Shown here one piece after another: positions 26,391 through 36,955 of a stretch of 64,000 nucleotides of DNA. The notes under the pieces are model-generated. The model did no database searches, was not told the origin of the DNA, and was given only the letters and a program-made list of their open reading frames with translations. Numbering within the stretch: the first letter of the stretch is position 1; every line of letters starts with the position of its first letter. Origin of the DNA: Tetranychus cinnabarinus (taxonomy: Eukaryota; Arthropoda; Arachnida; Trombidiformes; Tetranychidae); NCBI GenBank assembly GCA_022266195.1, contig WHVY01000004.1, forward strand, positions 1,195,501 to 1,259,500, written 5' to 3'. The position numbers were made by a program, and so were the translations under genes.

Positions 26391-27680
26391 TTATGTTGAA
26401 GATTCCTTCAAATTTCCTTGGTTTTCTTGAGAAGATTGCAAAGATTCACTTTGTTTTCGTTTGGCAGCATCTATCAAAATATTTGTTATAATATTTTGTA
26501 ATAGGTTACAATCATTTTCCATGACTTTCATTCTCTGTTTCAGAGCTGTGTTAGATGCTTGAAGTCGCTTCTCTTCGCTGATTATTTTATCCAATTTCTC
26601 TTTTTTCGTTAATTTAGATCTTCGAGATGGATCCATTTTTTTCTTTCGACCTGGAGTAGCTCTTGAAGATCGTTCATCGTCTGATCCTGATGGTAAAATA
26701 TATTGCATTGATTCTTTTCCAACAGTTGAGGCTTGAGATGAAGTTGATACGGTCGAGACAGGGGAAAAAGGTGCGAGACGACGACTCACAGATAAATGAT
26801 TTGAACGTGATGATGAACATGGAACCTCGTCAGATGTGGCCACTGTACTTGAACTGCTAGTGTTGTTGATTGACAATTTTGATACAGATTGTGGCGTTGA
26901 AGAAATAAATTGTTGATTATGTTCCACATTCCTTGATTGTGGAGTAATCGTTGAAGTTGACGATGCTGATGACAAACAACCTGTAGTTATTACTGTAACC
27001 GGTATCGGAACGGGATGACTAGAATTAATGGAAATATAATCTATTCCTCCATGTTTTGGTGATATATAACTGGCATAATCATGTGTAGATGAAGATGACA
27101 CATGAAAAGATGGTACGCTAGGTTTTGCGTCATTTGGTGGGGATGAAGCTGAGTTTGAAGTTGGCTGTGAATGATTGTTCTGTCCATTTGTCAATGAATG
27201 GTTGTTAGAGTGTTGTTGAGATGGAGATGGGACTTGGGATGCACATGGAGGTTGATGTTGTTGAGATTGAGTCGCAGATTGAGCGGGAGCTTGAATTTGA
27301 ATTTGAGGTTGAGGTTGAGGCTGTGAATGAGACTGTGATTGTGACTGCTGAGATTGCTGATGCCGATGATTATATTTTATAGCTGGTGTTGGAATAGAAG
27401 AGGTAGTTAAGGAGGGAAATGGCGGAAAAGTTGTCGAAGCATTGGTTGGTTTTTCTTGTTTGTTATTCTCATAAACATCTGATGAAACTGATTGAGATAA
27501 TTCTTGAAGGTATTGACCAAAAGCATTATCTGTTTGATGGTCAAAAGATGGAAAATGAGGTCCAGTGGTGGATAAGGGTGCGTTTGGGTCGATGATAGGG
27601 GTGGTCAAAGAATCGTTATTGTCTGTTGGCCTCTTTCCACAATTAAGTATAAAACGAGGAGGCTTACGATCGTGGTCCAT
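26391..27680 (-). CDS. Gln/Ser/Pro-rich nuclear-type protein with C-terminal leucine-zipper-like coiled coil
   Basis: A single-exon CDS of 429 residues starting at the ATG at 27680. The first 300 residues are low complexity: Gln/Ser/Pro runs such as QSQSHSQPQPQPQIQIQ, then Ser/Thr-rich stretches. Near residues 340-365 is a strongly basic run (GRKKKMDPSRRSKLTKKEK), followed by a coiled coil of about 45 residues with heptad-spaced hydrophobics (KIISEEKRLQASNTALKQR onward). The basic-then-zipper layout resembles bZIP factors (ATF4/CHOP-like), but the canonical N-x-x-A-A-x-x-C/S-R core is missing, so DNA binding is not assured. A transcription regulator is the best guess. I do not recognise the orthologue. 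Confidence 0.7.
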   Translation of the reverse strand: MDHDRKPPRFILNCGKRPTDNNDSLTTPIIDPNAPLSTTGPHFPSFDHQTDNAFGQYLQELSQSVSSDVYENNKQEKPTNASTTFPPFPSLTTSSIPTPAIKYNHRHQQSQQSQSQSHSQPQPQPQIQIQAPAQSATQSQQHQPPCASQVPSPSQQHSNNHSLTNGQNNHSQPTSNSASSPPNDAKPSVPSFHVSSSSTHDYASYISPKHGGIDYISINSSHPVPIPVTVITTGCLSSASSTSTITPQSRNVEHNQQFISSTPQSVSKLSINNTSSSSTVATSDEVPCSSSRSNHLSVSRRLAPFSPVSTVSTSSQASTVGKESMQYILPSGSDDERSSRATPGRKKKMDPSRRSKLTKKEKLDKIISEEKRLQASNTALKQRMKVMENDCNLLQNIITNILIDAAKRKQSESLQSSQENQGNLKESST

Positions 27681-27701
27681 CTTAAGGTTGGATTGTTATG
27701 A

Positions 27702-28163
27702 TTATATTGAAAGATGATAGTAAAGTAGATGACTAAAATTGTTCGCGAAGTTATTAAATTTTTGAAGATAACACGTTATTATCCGATAGTACTTTATGTT
27801 GAAAATAAGGTTACTTTTGCCGTTAAAGTAGTTCAATATTTTTGGAAGATTTATCCGTGTTTTATTTACGTCCGGTTGTGGAAATTTATGCTTATCCAAA
27901 AGTTCAGGATTATCAAGAAGTACGTATTTTTGTTTATAAGAAATTCTTAACGATTTATGGCAAATCTTTTTTAATATGGCAACAGTTCCAAAACAAAATG
28001 TGCAACAGATGATTGTCAATATGGGATAAGGCTCAACAGGTTCAACTGGAAAGGCCCAATAGAAAGATGAACAAATACTAGATAAATTAGAATATTTAGG
28101 AACCAACATTGCATAAAGCAATTTGCGAAAATTGTGAAATATCACAAAAATATGGTTGATCAT
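27702..28163 (-). CDS. Possible small membrane protein ORF (uncertain)
   Basis: An ORF of 153 residues from the ATG at 28163, ending 21 bases before the start of the coiled-coil protein on the same strand. It has one or two hydrophobic stretches (ILTIICCTFCFGTVAILK at about residues 48-65) followed by a polar segment, and the rest is rich in Phe, Tyr and Asn. I recognise no family. It could be part of an upstream exon or 5' UTR of the downstream gene, or chance in AT-rich DNA. An opposite-strand ORF overlaps it. Confidence 0.25.
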   Translation of the reverse strand: MINHIFVIFHNFRKLLYAMLVPKYSNLSSICSSFYWAFPVEPVEPYPILTIICCTFCFGTVAILKKICHKSLRISYKQKYVLLDNPELLDKHKFPQPDVNKTRINLPKILNYFNGKSNLIFNIKYYRIITCYLQKFNNFANNFSHLLYYHLSI

Positions 28164-28172
28164 GCGAAGCAA

Positions 28173-30799
28173 ACATCCGTGTAATTAAGGGTTCTAAGAA
28201 ACAAAATAGAAACAAAAGAGTGAAAATTAGTAAAAACATGGATCACTTGACATTCTTGAAAACATGTATCTATACAAATGAAAATAGATTTTAGGCAGAG
28301 GAATGTCACCCAAATTTAATTTAAACTTGAAACCATTAATAGAGAAAATCCTAAACTATTACCTTGGGTATGAGCAAACAAAGTTGAATTTTAATTGCCT
28401 TGAGTAGAGTAATAAAAGATGTAAATCTTGATTGTTGCTACTACAGTTGTTATTGATGGTTGCACTATGAGGAGAAGAAGGGAAAAATATTGCTTTCACT
28501 TTACATTTACAGTCCAAAGAAAATACAATCAAATTAATTACGTGGTGAACTAAGAATTATAGTTGATTAAAATTAATTTAACTAAAGAAAAAGAAAACAA
28601 TTTAACAAAATAACACTAAAGAAACAACACTAATTTCACTCGCTCAAGTTAGGTGTTGCTAGTGCAAGTTTCATCGTTAACAACGTAAGCCAATAGGAAA
28701 TAGCATGACGTCATCCTATCTGATAATGATAAACAAAGTGATGCAATCTCCCTTTTACCAAAGAGTAATAGTTACTACTCTTTACCCAAGAAAATGGATG
28801 ATTTGAAAAGCTCTTGAGATTCATTTGCTTCTCAATTTATACAGGGTGTCCTTCAGGGTATTACCTGAGATAAAATGATCAAAATAGTGTTTATTAATAG
28901 AAGTGAAATTGCTCTCGCTTATAGTCAAGTTGGTGTTACATTTATTGAAACTGTCCTCACCATTTGGCCTTAATTGCTTTCAGGTGATCCAAAAAGCTTT
29001 TCATTATTTTCTTCAAACTTTCCAGTCAAGTCTATTCATTGTCTAAATAGACTGACAATAAGACTATCATCTGGTGGCAATTATCGCCAAATGAGTGCAT
29101 TTTAAATGAATGTAACTCAACACACATTTTATGATGATTTTCATCGAGGAGGCTACATCAAGTCCACTCTGTATTTCAATTGTTTATTGTGACTGTAGTA
29201 ACTTACATTGATAATATGTTTTGTGAATTAAATTTACGGGCAACTCGAGATGATAAGCTTATTCCTTTGGTGTTATTACGATGATCAGATTGTAAGAGAA
29301 TTTATTTTCTTGTGAAAGATTAATAAGAAATGCTCAAAATGAGGTGACAATGACTAATCGAGCAACCCATTTTTATCTTCTCGTCATTTCTTTGCTTATC
29401 TTTTGTTTAAGAGTTTTTACCAAAGCCTTTTCTTTATTTTTTTGCCAACTGACTTTTTTACATTATTATTTGAATATCCAACCTTGTATGTTTGCAAATA
29501 CAGTTTTGTCAAGCAATTCATTAATTCAAGTATCTATTCAGTTCATTTTTCAAATAATTCCTATCCTATCAATCAAATCAGTCAAAGTCATCAAATAGTA
29601 ATCATCATAATTCTCAGGTAATCTAATTTGTCATTGAACCATTGAATGAAGATGCCTAGATTCAATTGTTCTAGTCTTTCTTTTTTTAATTAAAGGCAAC
29701 ACACATGAGTACCAATTATGATAATAATGATCATCTATTGTAGATTTTCTCAACAATCATCAATTATTTTCTTCACAAGAGTGTGAATAGTTGAAGTGAA
29801 TGAGATGGTGGCGGAGAATGGTGTGCTTCCAGTAAAACCCATGGTGGCGAATATTGAATCAAACATGTGAACCCATAAAATTGTGGAACTGATTTTTCAC
29901 CCAATATTTAAACACTTTCATCATTTAGTTAACCATTTAAATCTACCAAATTACCCACTCTTTTCGGGACTAAACTCTTTATGACTGTTCATATTGACCA
30001 TATCAGAAAAGTGGTAGACAATTTGGTGGATTTAAGTGGGGATGTGGAGAAACAAAAACCTAAACTGATCAATGATATTGATTTCCATGAATTGATAAAT
30101 TTTAGCTTATCAATTCATGGCTATGAATTGAAATGGCGATCATAATCTAAACGAGGAAACAAACAAAATACATGAGTCGCACAAGTGGCGATTGACTTAA
30201 ATAACGAATAAGGTAAAATATTGAATAGTATTGTTTAATTTTAGGTGAATACAAAAAGGCAAAACAACAAAAACATCTCACAAATTGTCAGAAAAGTTAA
30301 AATTAGATTTGTAATTGGAACCGTTTTTGAGATGAAACGGAATAGGTGCAGCTTGGACTTTATATTAAGATCGCTAACTAAATTTTAAACTGACTTTGTT
30401 CATTTCTCAAAAGATTTTCTTCTCGAAGACATCAGACTGTGAATGCTTCAAATCACAGTGCATATCAGCTCAACATGTAATTTGAAAGCAATTGTCCTGA
30501 AATACTGCGATCTTTATTGGTTTGATCAAAAGTTCTTCACACGGCCTAAGATCATAAAACGAGAAAAACTTGTGTTTTTCGAGCGTCAAGAATAATATCA
30601 ATACTATCGGGCAAAGTATCGATGGCTCAGTGAAATATCAATACTATTGCTCGTATCGATAATATTTATGAAACACAACAATTTCTCAAACTTACTCCAG
30701 TTAAATTAGGCTTGTTTAATTTGGACATAATTTTCCTATTATTTGTTATTCCCCTGTTACTCGAAATTTTAACTTTATCATCTCATTTAATTTATCAGA
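28173..30799. other. Intergenic, upstream of EIF2B5
   Basis: 2.6 kb without a supported gene. A mariner-like tacagggtgtcc end sits near 28850 with no matching partner seen. The section 29.8-30.06 kb has ccacc/ggtgg-rich sequence resembling the foldback family at 61.5 kb (for example gtggtagacaatttggtgga near 30010). The EIF2B5 promoter lies at the right end. Confidence 0.4.
30654..30661. promoter_or_regulatory. TATCGATA (DRE-like) site upstream of EIF2B5
   Basis: A perfect TATCGATA about 140 bases upstream of the EIF2B5 ATG, with a second tatcgat at 30617 and several atcaatactat repeats between them. It matches the insect DREF element associated with housekeeping promoters. Function is inferred. 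Confidence 0.45.
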
Positions 30800-33311
30800 A
30801 TGGTTTCAAAAGAGAATACAGTTTATCAAAGTGTCTTAATTTGTGATTCCTTCCATAATTATTTCGGTCCCATAGGTGAACACTATCCTTCCTGTTTGGT
30901 CCCATTAATCAACCGACCTGTTATTGAATATGCTCTTGATAGCCTTCGAGTCTCAGGCATCCAGGAAGTTTACATTTTCGCTTCCACACATGCTGATTTA
31001 ATCCGGTCTTATGTCAACAAACATTGGACTCCTCAGTGTAACGAAGATTTCAACATTTTTGTCTACTCTTCAGATCATTACTTTTCTCTTGGAGAAATTT
31101 TGCGAGATCTTTTTTCAAAAGCTGTTATTAGAAATGATTTTGTGCTCATTTATGGTGACACCGTCTGTAATTTACCATTCAAACAATATCTTGATGATTT
31201 CAAGTAAGTTTATTCCAATGAGTATGTTGCTTACGACTAATGTTATTTCATCGTCTATTTTTCAGAGCATTACGATTGAAAGACAAATTATGTGTAATGG
31301 CTCATCTATTTCGGCTGTCATCTCCTCTTCATCGAACTAGAAGGAAGGACGATGAATCTATTGCTGTTTTGCAAGCTTCAGACAAGAGATTACTTTGTTA
31401 TGAAAAAATTCATCTCAAGAAAATAGATTTAGACTTAGTAAGTATCAAGGGATTGACTCAATCCTGTTAGCTATTGATTGTCCTCTCAGTGTTCATCAAT
31501 GAGTTTTAAGCAGTTATTGTCTGGTTTCTATAATGTTTTTGTTCAAATTTTGAATCCCGTAGCTACTTTTTCAAAATAACAAGGATGTGGAAGTGCATTT
31601 TGATCTCCAGGACACTCATATTTCAATTTGCTCTCTTTCTGTTTTATCCCTGTTTGCTGATAATTTTGATTACCAAACAAGAGATGATTTTATCAAGGGA
31701 ATCATGGGTCAAGAAGAAGTAAGTGCTGCACAAGCATCTATTTTTAAAACGATCTAATTTTGCTAATACTTGCTACTATTTAATCTAGATTTTAGGAAAT
31801 ACAATTTATGCCAAAATATTGGATTCGCCTTATTATGCAGCCAGAGCTGTAAGTCCAATAGCATATGATGCTATATCTCGAGATATCCTTCAGCGATGGA
31901 CTTATCCAAATGTTCCTGATCTTTTAATGAATTATGCGTATTTAAGAAATCATATTTATAAAGAAGGAATCTCAAATATCACAGCGTACGTATTCATATT
32001 TAATTAAGTTTCTTTGAGAAGACAGACCGTTTACGCTCCTAAGCTAACGAGTTATTTCATTTTTAGAGGTTCAATACTCTCAAGAAATATTGCCATTGGA
32101 GACAAAACCGAAATTGGAGCAAATGTAGAAATTCATTACTCTGTCTTAGGATCCAATGTAAGAATCGGAAATAATGTCAGAATAGAAGGAGCGTATATTT
32201 GGGACAATGTTATAATCGAGGATAATTGTACAATAAAAACTTCAATAATTGGGAAAAACGTTATTATTAAAGCGTCAACAAATATAAATAATGGCTGTTT
32301 GATTGCTGATAATGTAATCCTAGGACCCAACGTAAATATTAAAGAAATATCTTATATCGATTCAAAACATCGGGATGAAGACGACCCAGGCATTCTTGAA
32401 GTCCTTCAGCAGATTGATGCTAAAAATCTTGGAGAAAGTGCAAAAGGTTTTGTATGGATCGATGATGGAAGGGAAGATGGTCAAGAGGAGTCTGATGGTG
32501 GCTCGTTTTCACCCGAAATTTGGGGTTTACCTCCAGATGAATCAGAGCAAGGAATATCATCAGCTTCAAGCTCTGAAAATGAGCAAAGTGACGATGAATA
32601 CGAGTACGATTATAAGTTTGGCGATGGAGATGATGGAGATGATCAAAAAAGTTAGTTTTCCATAAAACATTTTGAAGAAGTGTCTCAATTCTTTCTTTTT
32701 TTCAGGGTACTATTCCGAAGTGGTCGATAGTTTAATACGAGGAATTGAATGCAAAATTGCGTGCGAAAATTTAATTGTAGAGATTAATGCTTCAAAGTAA
32801 GTGCTATTCGCATTGAAAATTTGGCGACTTTTCTAAATTGTTTCTTTTTTTATTCAGACATGCATACAATATTCAATACAAGGATGTTGCTTTTTTGGTG
32901 AGCCGAGCTATAATTGATGCTGTCTCCAAATTAGCTAATCAAGAAGGTAAAGCTACAGCTGGAAAAATTAAGGAGATGGTCAAACATCTATCACCCTTGT
33001 ACGTCAATTACATAAGAGATGATCAGGGCAAAATAGACTGTCTTAAAGCCATGGAAGAGTTTACTGTATCTGTCATGAACCAATCTTCATCCATACCTAT
33101 TCTAGTACATTTTATAAGTAACCTTTATGACGATAGTGTGCTGGACGAAGACACCATAATTCGTTGGCATCAAAGAATGGAAATTCTTTATTCTCCATTT
33201 TCCGAGGTAGATCACTATTCGAACGAACAGAAAAGCCTACGATCTCATGCAATCATGTTAAAATTCATTGAATGGTTAAAAACAGCCGAAGAAGAATCAG
33301 AATCTGATTGA
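30800..33311 (+). CDS. EIF2B5: Translation initiation factor eIF2B subunit epsilon (guanine-nucleotide exchange catalytic subunit)
   Basis: Seven exons with consistent phases: 30800-31203, 31266-31437, 31563-31718, 31789-31985, 32067-32650, 32706-32796 and 32858-33311, giving 685 residues (human 721). Order of domains: an N-terminal nucleotidyltransferase-like domain (GEHYPSCLVPLINRPVIEYAL; DFVLIYGDTVCN; DNFDYQTRDDF), a left-handed beta-helix of hexapeptide repeats (about residues 310-410, for example NVRIGNNVRI, NVIIEDNCTI), an acidic linker, and a C-terminal W2/eIF5C HEAT domain (about 535-685) ending FIEWLKTAEEESESD, the aromatic/acidic box that binds eIF2. Role: catalyses GDP-GTP exchange on eIF2 and is the target of the integrated stress response. 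It converges on CDK2AP1, with stops 360 bases apart. Confidence 0.95.
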
Positions 33312-33671
33312 ATGTTAAATATCTACAAATATCCAAAATTTGTATTACTAATTTAAATATATTAACACTTGCATTTACAATGCATAAACAAAGCATATTT
33401 TTTTAAACAAAAGACCGATTGGCTAAAAATCGAGAAATAAGATTACCATAGATATTGTGAGAAAAATTACATCAATTTTAATTTATTTTGAGAATCGTAC
33501 ATTTTTCAAAAAAAAAATTTGATGACAATAAGTCAGTAAATTGATTGGTACTGAGAATTTCCATGATTGAATGATTGTTAATTGACGATTGTTTTTTTCG
33601 TAACCAAAGTTACCTATTTTTTCACATTAAAAGGTGTCGTCAAAGTATAGCATACGAAAAAAGATCGTCAA
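33312..33671. other. Convergent 3' UTRs of EIF2B5 and CDK2AP1
   Basis: 360 bases between two converging stop codons. AT-rich, expected to hold both 3' UTRs and polyadenylation signals. Nothing else seen. Confidence 0.5.
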
Positions 33672-34055
33672 TTAATTTTTACTATGACTCCTTTCGAGTT
33701 CTAGAATACATTCTCTAATTAAAACTCGAGCATGCATAATGCCTCGTTTAAAATGGTCAGTTGATGTTTTAGATCCAGCGTAAATTGGTCGAACATCTTT
33801 GCTCATCTCCTCGATTACAGCGAGCAACTGATTGTATTTCGAAGTCTGGGCTCCATTACCATTGGTTTGATTGTTTCCAATATTCTGATATCCAGGGTAA
33901 AGAGGAATGTTACTTGGTGTAACAACAAGAGTTGGAGGTCCTCCGGTTAAAAAGTTTTGTTGATATTGTGCAGCCAGGTTTTGATTCAACTCAGCTGGCA
34001 CAAAGTTAGCTTGATTGTTGTAAGCAAATTGGTCCATTGGTGGATTATTTGACAT
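33672..34055 (-). CDS. CDK2AP1: CDK2-associated protein 1/2 (DOC-1), NuRD subunit
   Basis: A single-exon CDS of 127 residues. The N-terminal half is Asn/Gln/Pro-rich and variable. The C-terminal block, residues 71-121, is diagnostic: SKYNQLLAVIEEMSKDVRP, then YAGSKTSTDHFKRGIMHAR and LIRECILELER, closely following vertebrate CDK2AP1 (SKYAELLAIIEELGKEIRP, YAGSKSAMERLKRGIIHAR). Family knowledge: DOC-1 proteins form an antiparallel dimer through this helical domain and are stable members of the NuRD/Mi-2 chromatin-remodelling complex, besides their reported CDK2 binding. CDK2AP1 and CDK2AP2 cannot be separated in an invertebrate. The presence of HP1 nearby is coincidental as far as the sequence shows. 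Confidence 0.92.
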   Translation of the reverse strand: MSNNPPMDQFAYNNQANFVPAELNQNLAAQYQQNFLTGGPPTLVVTPSNIPLYPGYQNIGNNQTNGNGAQTSKYNQLLAVIEEMSKDVRPIYAGSKTSTDHFKRGIMHARVLIRECILELERSHSKN

Positions 34056-35134
34056 TTATAAAATTGAAGGTGAACAATGGTCACAATGGTAAATAAAAAT
34101 GGAGGACAAGGTGAAAGAATGAAAACGGGTGAAAACGGATGAATGAAAACAAAACAATTTAAAAATCCAACAGCTGAGCAAAAACAAACTCAAGAGGGAG
34201 ACTCTGCTCCTAACAAATAACCAATCAATTCAACTCATATTACTGTCATCTATCGTCTGAAATTCAGACAATAATCACAGTAGTTTCAAAAATATCTCAA
34301 CTTGAGGTTCGGTTTCGCCATTGTGACCAAAAGAATCGGTTGACTAATGAAAAAATATCAAACATTTGCTACTTAAGTTTCAACAATAGGTTAATAAGTC
34401 ACATTTATTGTCATTTGTGTCAATCTTTACCAACCATAATTTCCCTCTTCATCTATTGTTTATTTTCTTGGTTTTACTGATGAATTGATATTAGAATTGA
34501 AATTAGCCGCTAATTGAGACTAGATACCGAAGTGAGCCGAAAGTCTCTCGGCTCACTAACTTGATGATATTTTTCACTCACTAAGCTAATAGTCGACTAA
34601 TTGGCTTAGTCTTAGTTGGAAATTTATGTTTGGCTAGCTGACTGACTAAAGGCAAAAAGGTGTATTGTTTTTACTTTATGACAAAATTTTATTACTATAA
34701 ATTGATATTACCAATCATAGTTCAACCAATCATACCAAACAAATTCAGAATTGTCATGATTGCAAAGAATTTTCTTCAATTTTTTAGGAGTGAGCTGTGA
34801 CCTTTTTTGGTTAGTGTCAAACCAACTATTGAAAACACTCGAACTTGAGTTCGAAATTCAAATTTCAGTCATTTTAGCGAGCTTTTAGTTGACTCACTAA
34901 AGCTGGCTTAGTGGGGAAAAAATTGGCTAAAACTAAAGCCAGGCTATAACCGGCTCACTCACTCACTAAGTTCACTAGCTTCAGTATCTAATTGAGACTT
35001 TCACAGGCAGAGATTGTGTTAAAATGTTCAATATTTGCGACTTTTGGTTCAAGGTTTGTAGTCAAAATAAATTTATTATAGTAAACAATTAAATACGAAA
35101 GGAAGATACAATATTGCTTTTATCGTTGTAAACA
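34056..35134. other. Intergenic with a hAT-like element
   Basis: Upstream flank of CDK2AP1 and 3' flank of the nuclear-receptor-like gene. The middle is occupied by the mobile element at 34521-34990. No coding sequence seen. Confidence 0.45.
34521..34990. mobile_element. hAT-like miniature element with 8-base target duplication
   Basis: The ends are inverted (tagataccgaag at the left; cttcagtatcta at the right, one mismatch) and the element is flanked by an exact 8-base direct repeat attgagac (34513-34520 and 34991-34998). An 8-base duplication is the hallmark of hAT transposons. The interior has many repeats of gctcact/agtgagc and ctaagc motifs in both orientations but no transposase frame, so it is non-autonomous. 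Length 470 bases. Confidence 0.8.
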
Positions 35135-36480
35135 TCATCCATGCAAAGCAATGACATTTGAAATGCTGTTCATTAAAAAGGGTTTAATTTGTGGTTCATA
35201 ATTTCCCATCAACTCTTTTCTCGTCGATTTCACCTGTTCAATTTTAGCCAGCAATCTGTACTGGTTGTTGGCAGCTTCACAGTCGGATCTACAAACAGTC
35301 CTTAAATACCGTCCAAGTAAATAAATATAAGTAAATTGCTCGTGTCTGTAAAAGATAAAATGAAAGTTGAATTTAACAAAATAGACTTGAATGCATTGGA
35401 AAAATCTTACTTGACAATCTCAGGATGTCTCAAATCAGGTAGATCAGGATTGAAAATGATTATTAAATAAATTAGTGCTATCACTTTGAGATCATTTCTC
35501 CATTGATCTGGAAAGGTTTCAATTATTTGTGCCATACTATCATGTGCAGTTTGATTGAGTGCGAACATATCTCGTCGACTATATCTGAACCCATATTCTG
35601 GATACTGAAAGTGGAACAAAATTGATAAAAAATGTTAGAAATGGCTGAAGCAATGAATAGCTTGTCTACTTACTTGCCAACCATCAATTGTTTGATCATA
35701 ATTAATTATTCCTTTCATCATGAAAACATCAAAGTATGTGCTGGATAAAAGGATTATTTTATCACATGTTTCAAGTTTTCTGAAACCTTTGATTCTGTTA
35801 CAAATTGAAAGTAGTTGATTTGGATCAATATTGAAATTAGTAAACGACAAATCCAACGTTAATCTGAATCTTTTATGTCCCTGAAAAGCAGAAGTTGCTT
35901 CGTTCATGAATAAGTGTTCAAAACAATCTAAATTCACTTGATTAGATAAAAACTCTGACTTTAAACTCAATGAAGAAAAATAAACAGCCAATATTTTCTG
36001 GGCAACATTCGAGTTCCAAGGTTCAAAGACAGACGAATTATTTGTATTTAGTGTTAATGTAGACCTGTATTGGTTATTAGAGTAAGTAGTTAATGAATTG
36101 TTGGCTCCATCATTGATATTTGATTGATAGTAAGGTTGAACATTTTGTGAATAATTTGTGGGTAAATATGAATTTGTTGAGGAAACGTTATTATATTCAG
36201 GCGCATCTTGATTCAAGTTGAAACTGGAATCATCATAATTTGAACTATAATATGTAGGCCCAATTGTGGTTGATAAATTAACAAGCTCTGTTAGTGTAAT
36301 TGGATAATTAGTGTTTGCACTTTGGTAAACCGTTTGTTCATCAGAATCACATAAGTAATGTTTTATGGTATCTGCACTAGGGACAAGTGTCCTCAACAAA
36401 TCATTATTTTCACTTGATGAAACTTGTTGTTCAATGAAATCAACAGATGATTGGTTCGATGGAAATGGATCAAAATTCAT
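35135..36480 (-). CDS. Divergent nuclear receptor ligand-binding-domain protein lacking a zinc-finger DNA-binding domain
   Basis: Three exons: 36480-35674, 35604-35411 and 35345-35135, with matching phases, giving 403 residues. Residues 1-150 are Asn/Ser/Tyr-rich with no C4 zinc finger. The C-terminal part reads as a nuclear receptor LBD: the signature RIKGFRKLETCDKIILL (about 230-245; compare A-K-x-x-x-x-F-x-x-L-x-x-x-D-Q-x-x-L-L), helix-7/8-like LKVIALIYLIIIFNPDLPDL with HPEIV (compare RXR/USP AIVLFNPDSKGLSNPAEV), and helix 9-10-like YLLGRYLR with LLAKIEQV. The Gln of the signature is Lys here. No clear C-terminal AF-2 helix is seen. It could be a DAX/SHP-like repressor, a mite-specific orphan, or a receptor whose DNA-binding exon was lost. 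Its start is 475 bases from the divergent PDI-like gene. Confidence 0.75.
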
Positions 36481-36955
36481 AATTACTTAAACAGTAAAGT
36501 TTGTCTAATAAACAAAGATGTTCAAATGATCTGATGGTAATTGAAGAAGGATACAAACATTTGAGCTTCATGCATTGATATTCACAAAAATAACATTAAC
36601 AAGCAATTATTCAGTGTTTCAATCTGTTTCACAGATTTGTTATCTTGAAAGGTGATATCTTAAATATCAAAAGGCTTTTTGTTTTTATTGCATAGGAACT
36701 GCAATCTTTATCAAACATAAACTCCCTCACCGATTATTGTTAATCATGTGAGATCAGTTAAGATCAGCGAAACTAACAAAGTAATAGGAAGATTAAAATA
36801 AATCTATCATTTAGCTGGTAAATTGTAAATAATTTATTATAAAATCTTTTAATAATATAAAACCTGAAGTATCCTCAGAGCAATAATGTTGTTTAGCTGC
36901 GAGGTTTTACTCTAGATTTTTTTTCAGTTGTTGTTGGCCCAAACAGGTTAAGTCA
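36481..36955. promoter_or_regulatory. Divergent promoter region (nuclear-receptor-like / PDI-like)
   Basis: 475 bases between two divergent start codons, AT-rich. A shared bidirectional promoter is possible. An acceptor-like ttttcag at about 36922-36928 on the plus strand may end a 5' UTR intron of the PDI-like gene. No specific element recognised. Confidence 0.35.

Noticed and set aside
28851..28862. tacagggtgtcc, like a transposon end
   Set aside because: No inverted partner found nearby, so an element cannot be delimited.
29344..29598. Hydrophobic ORF upstream of EIF2B5
   Set aside because: Phe/Leu/Ile-rich translation of AT-rich DNA; no conserved motif and no gene context.
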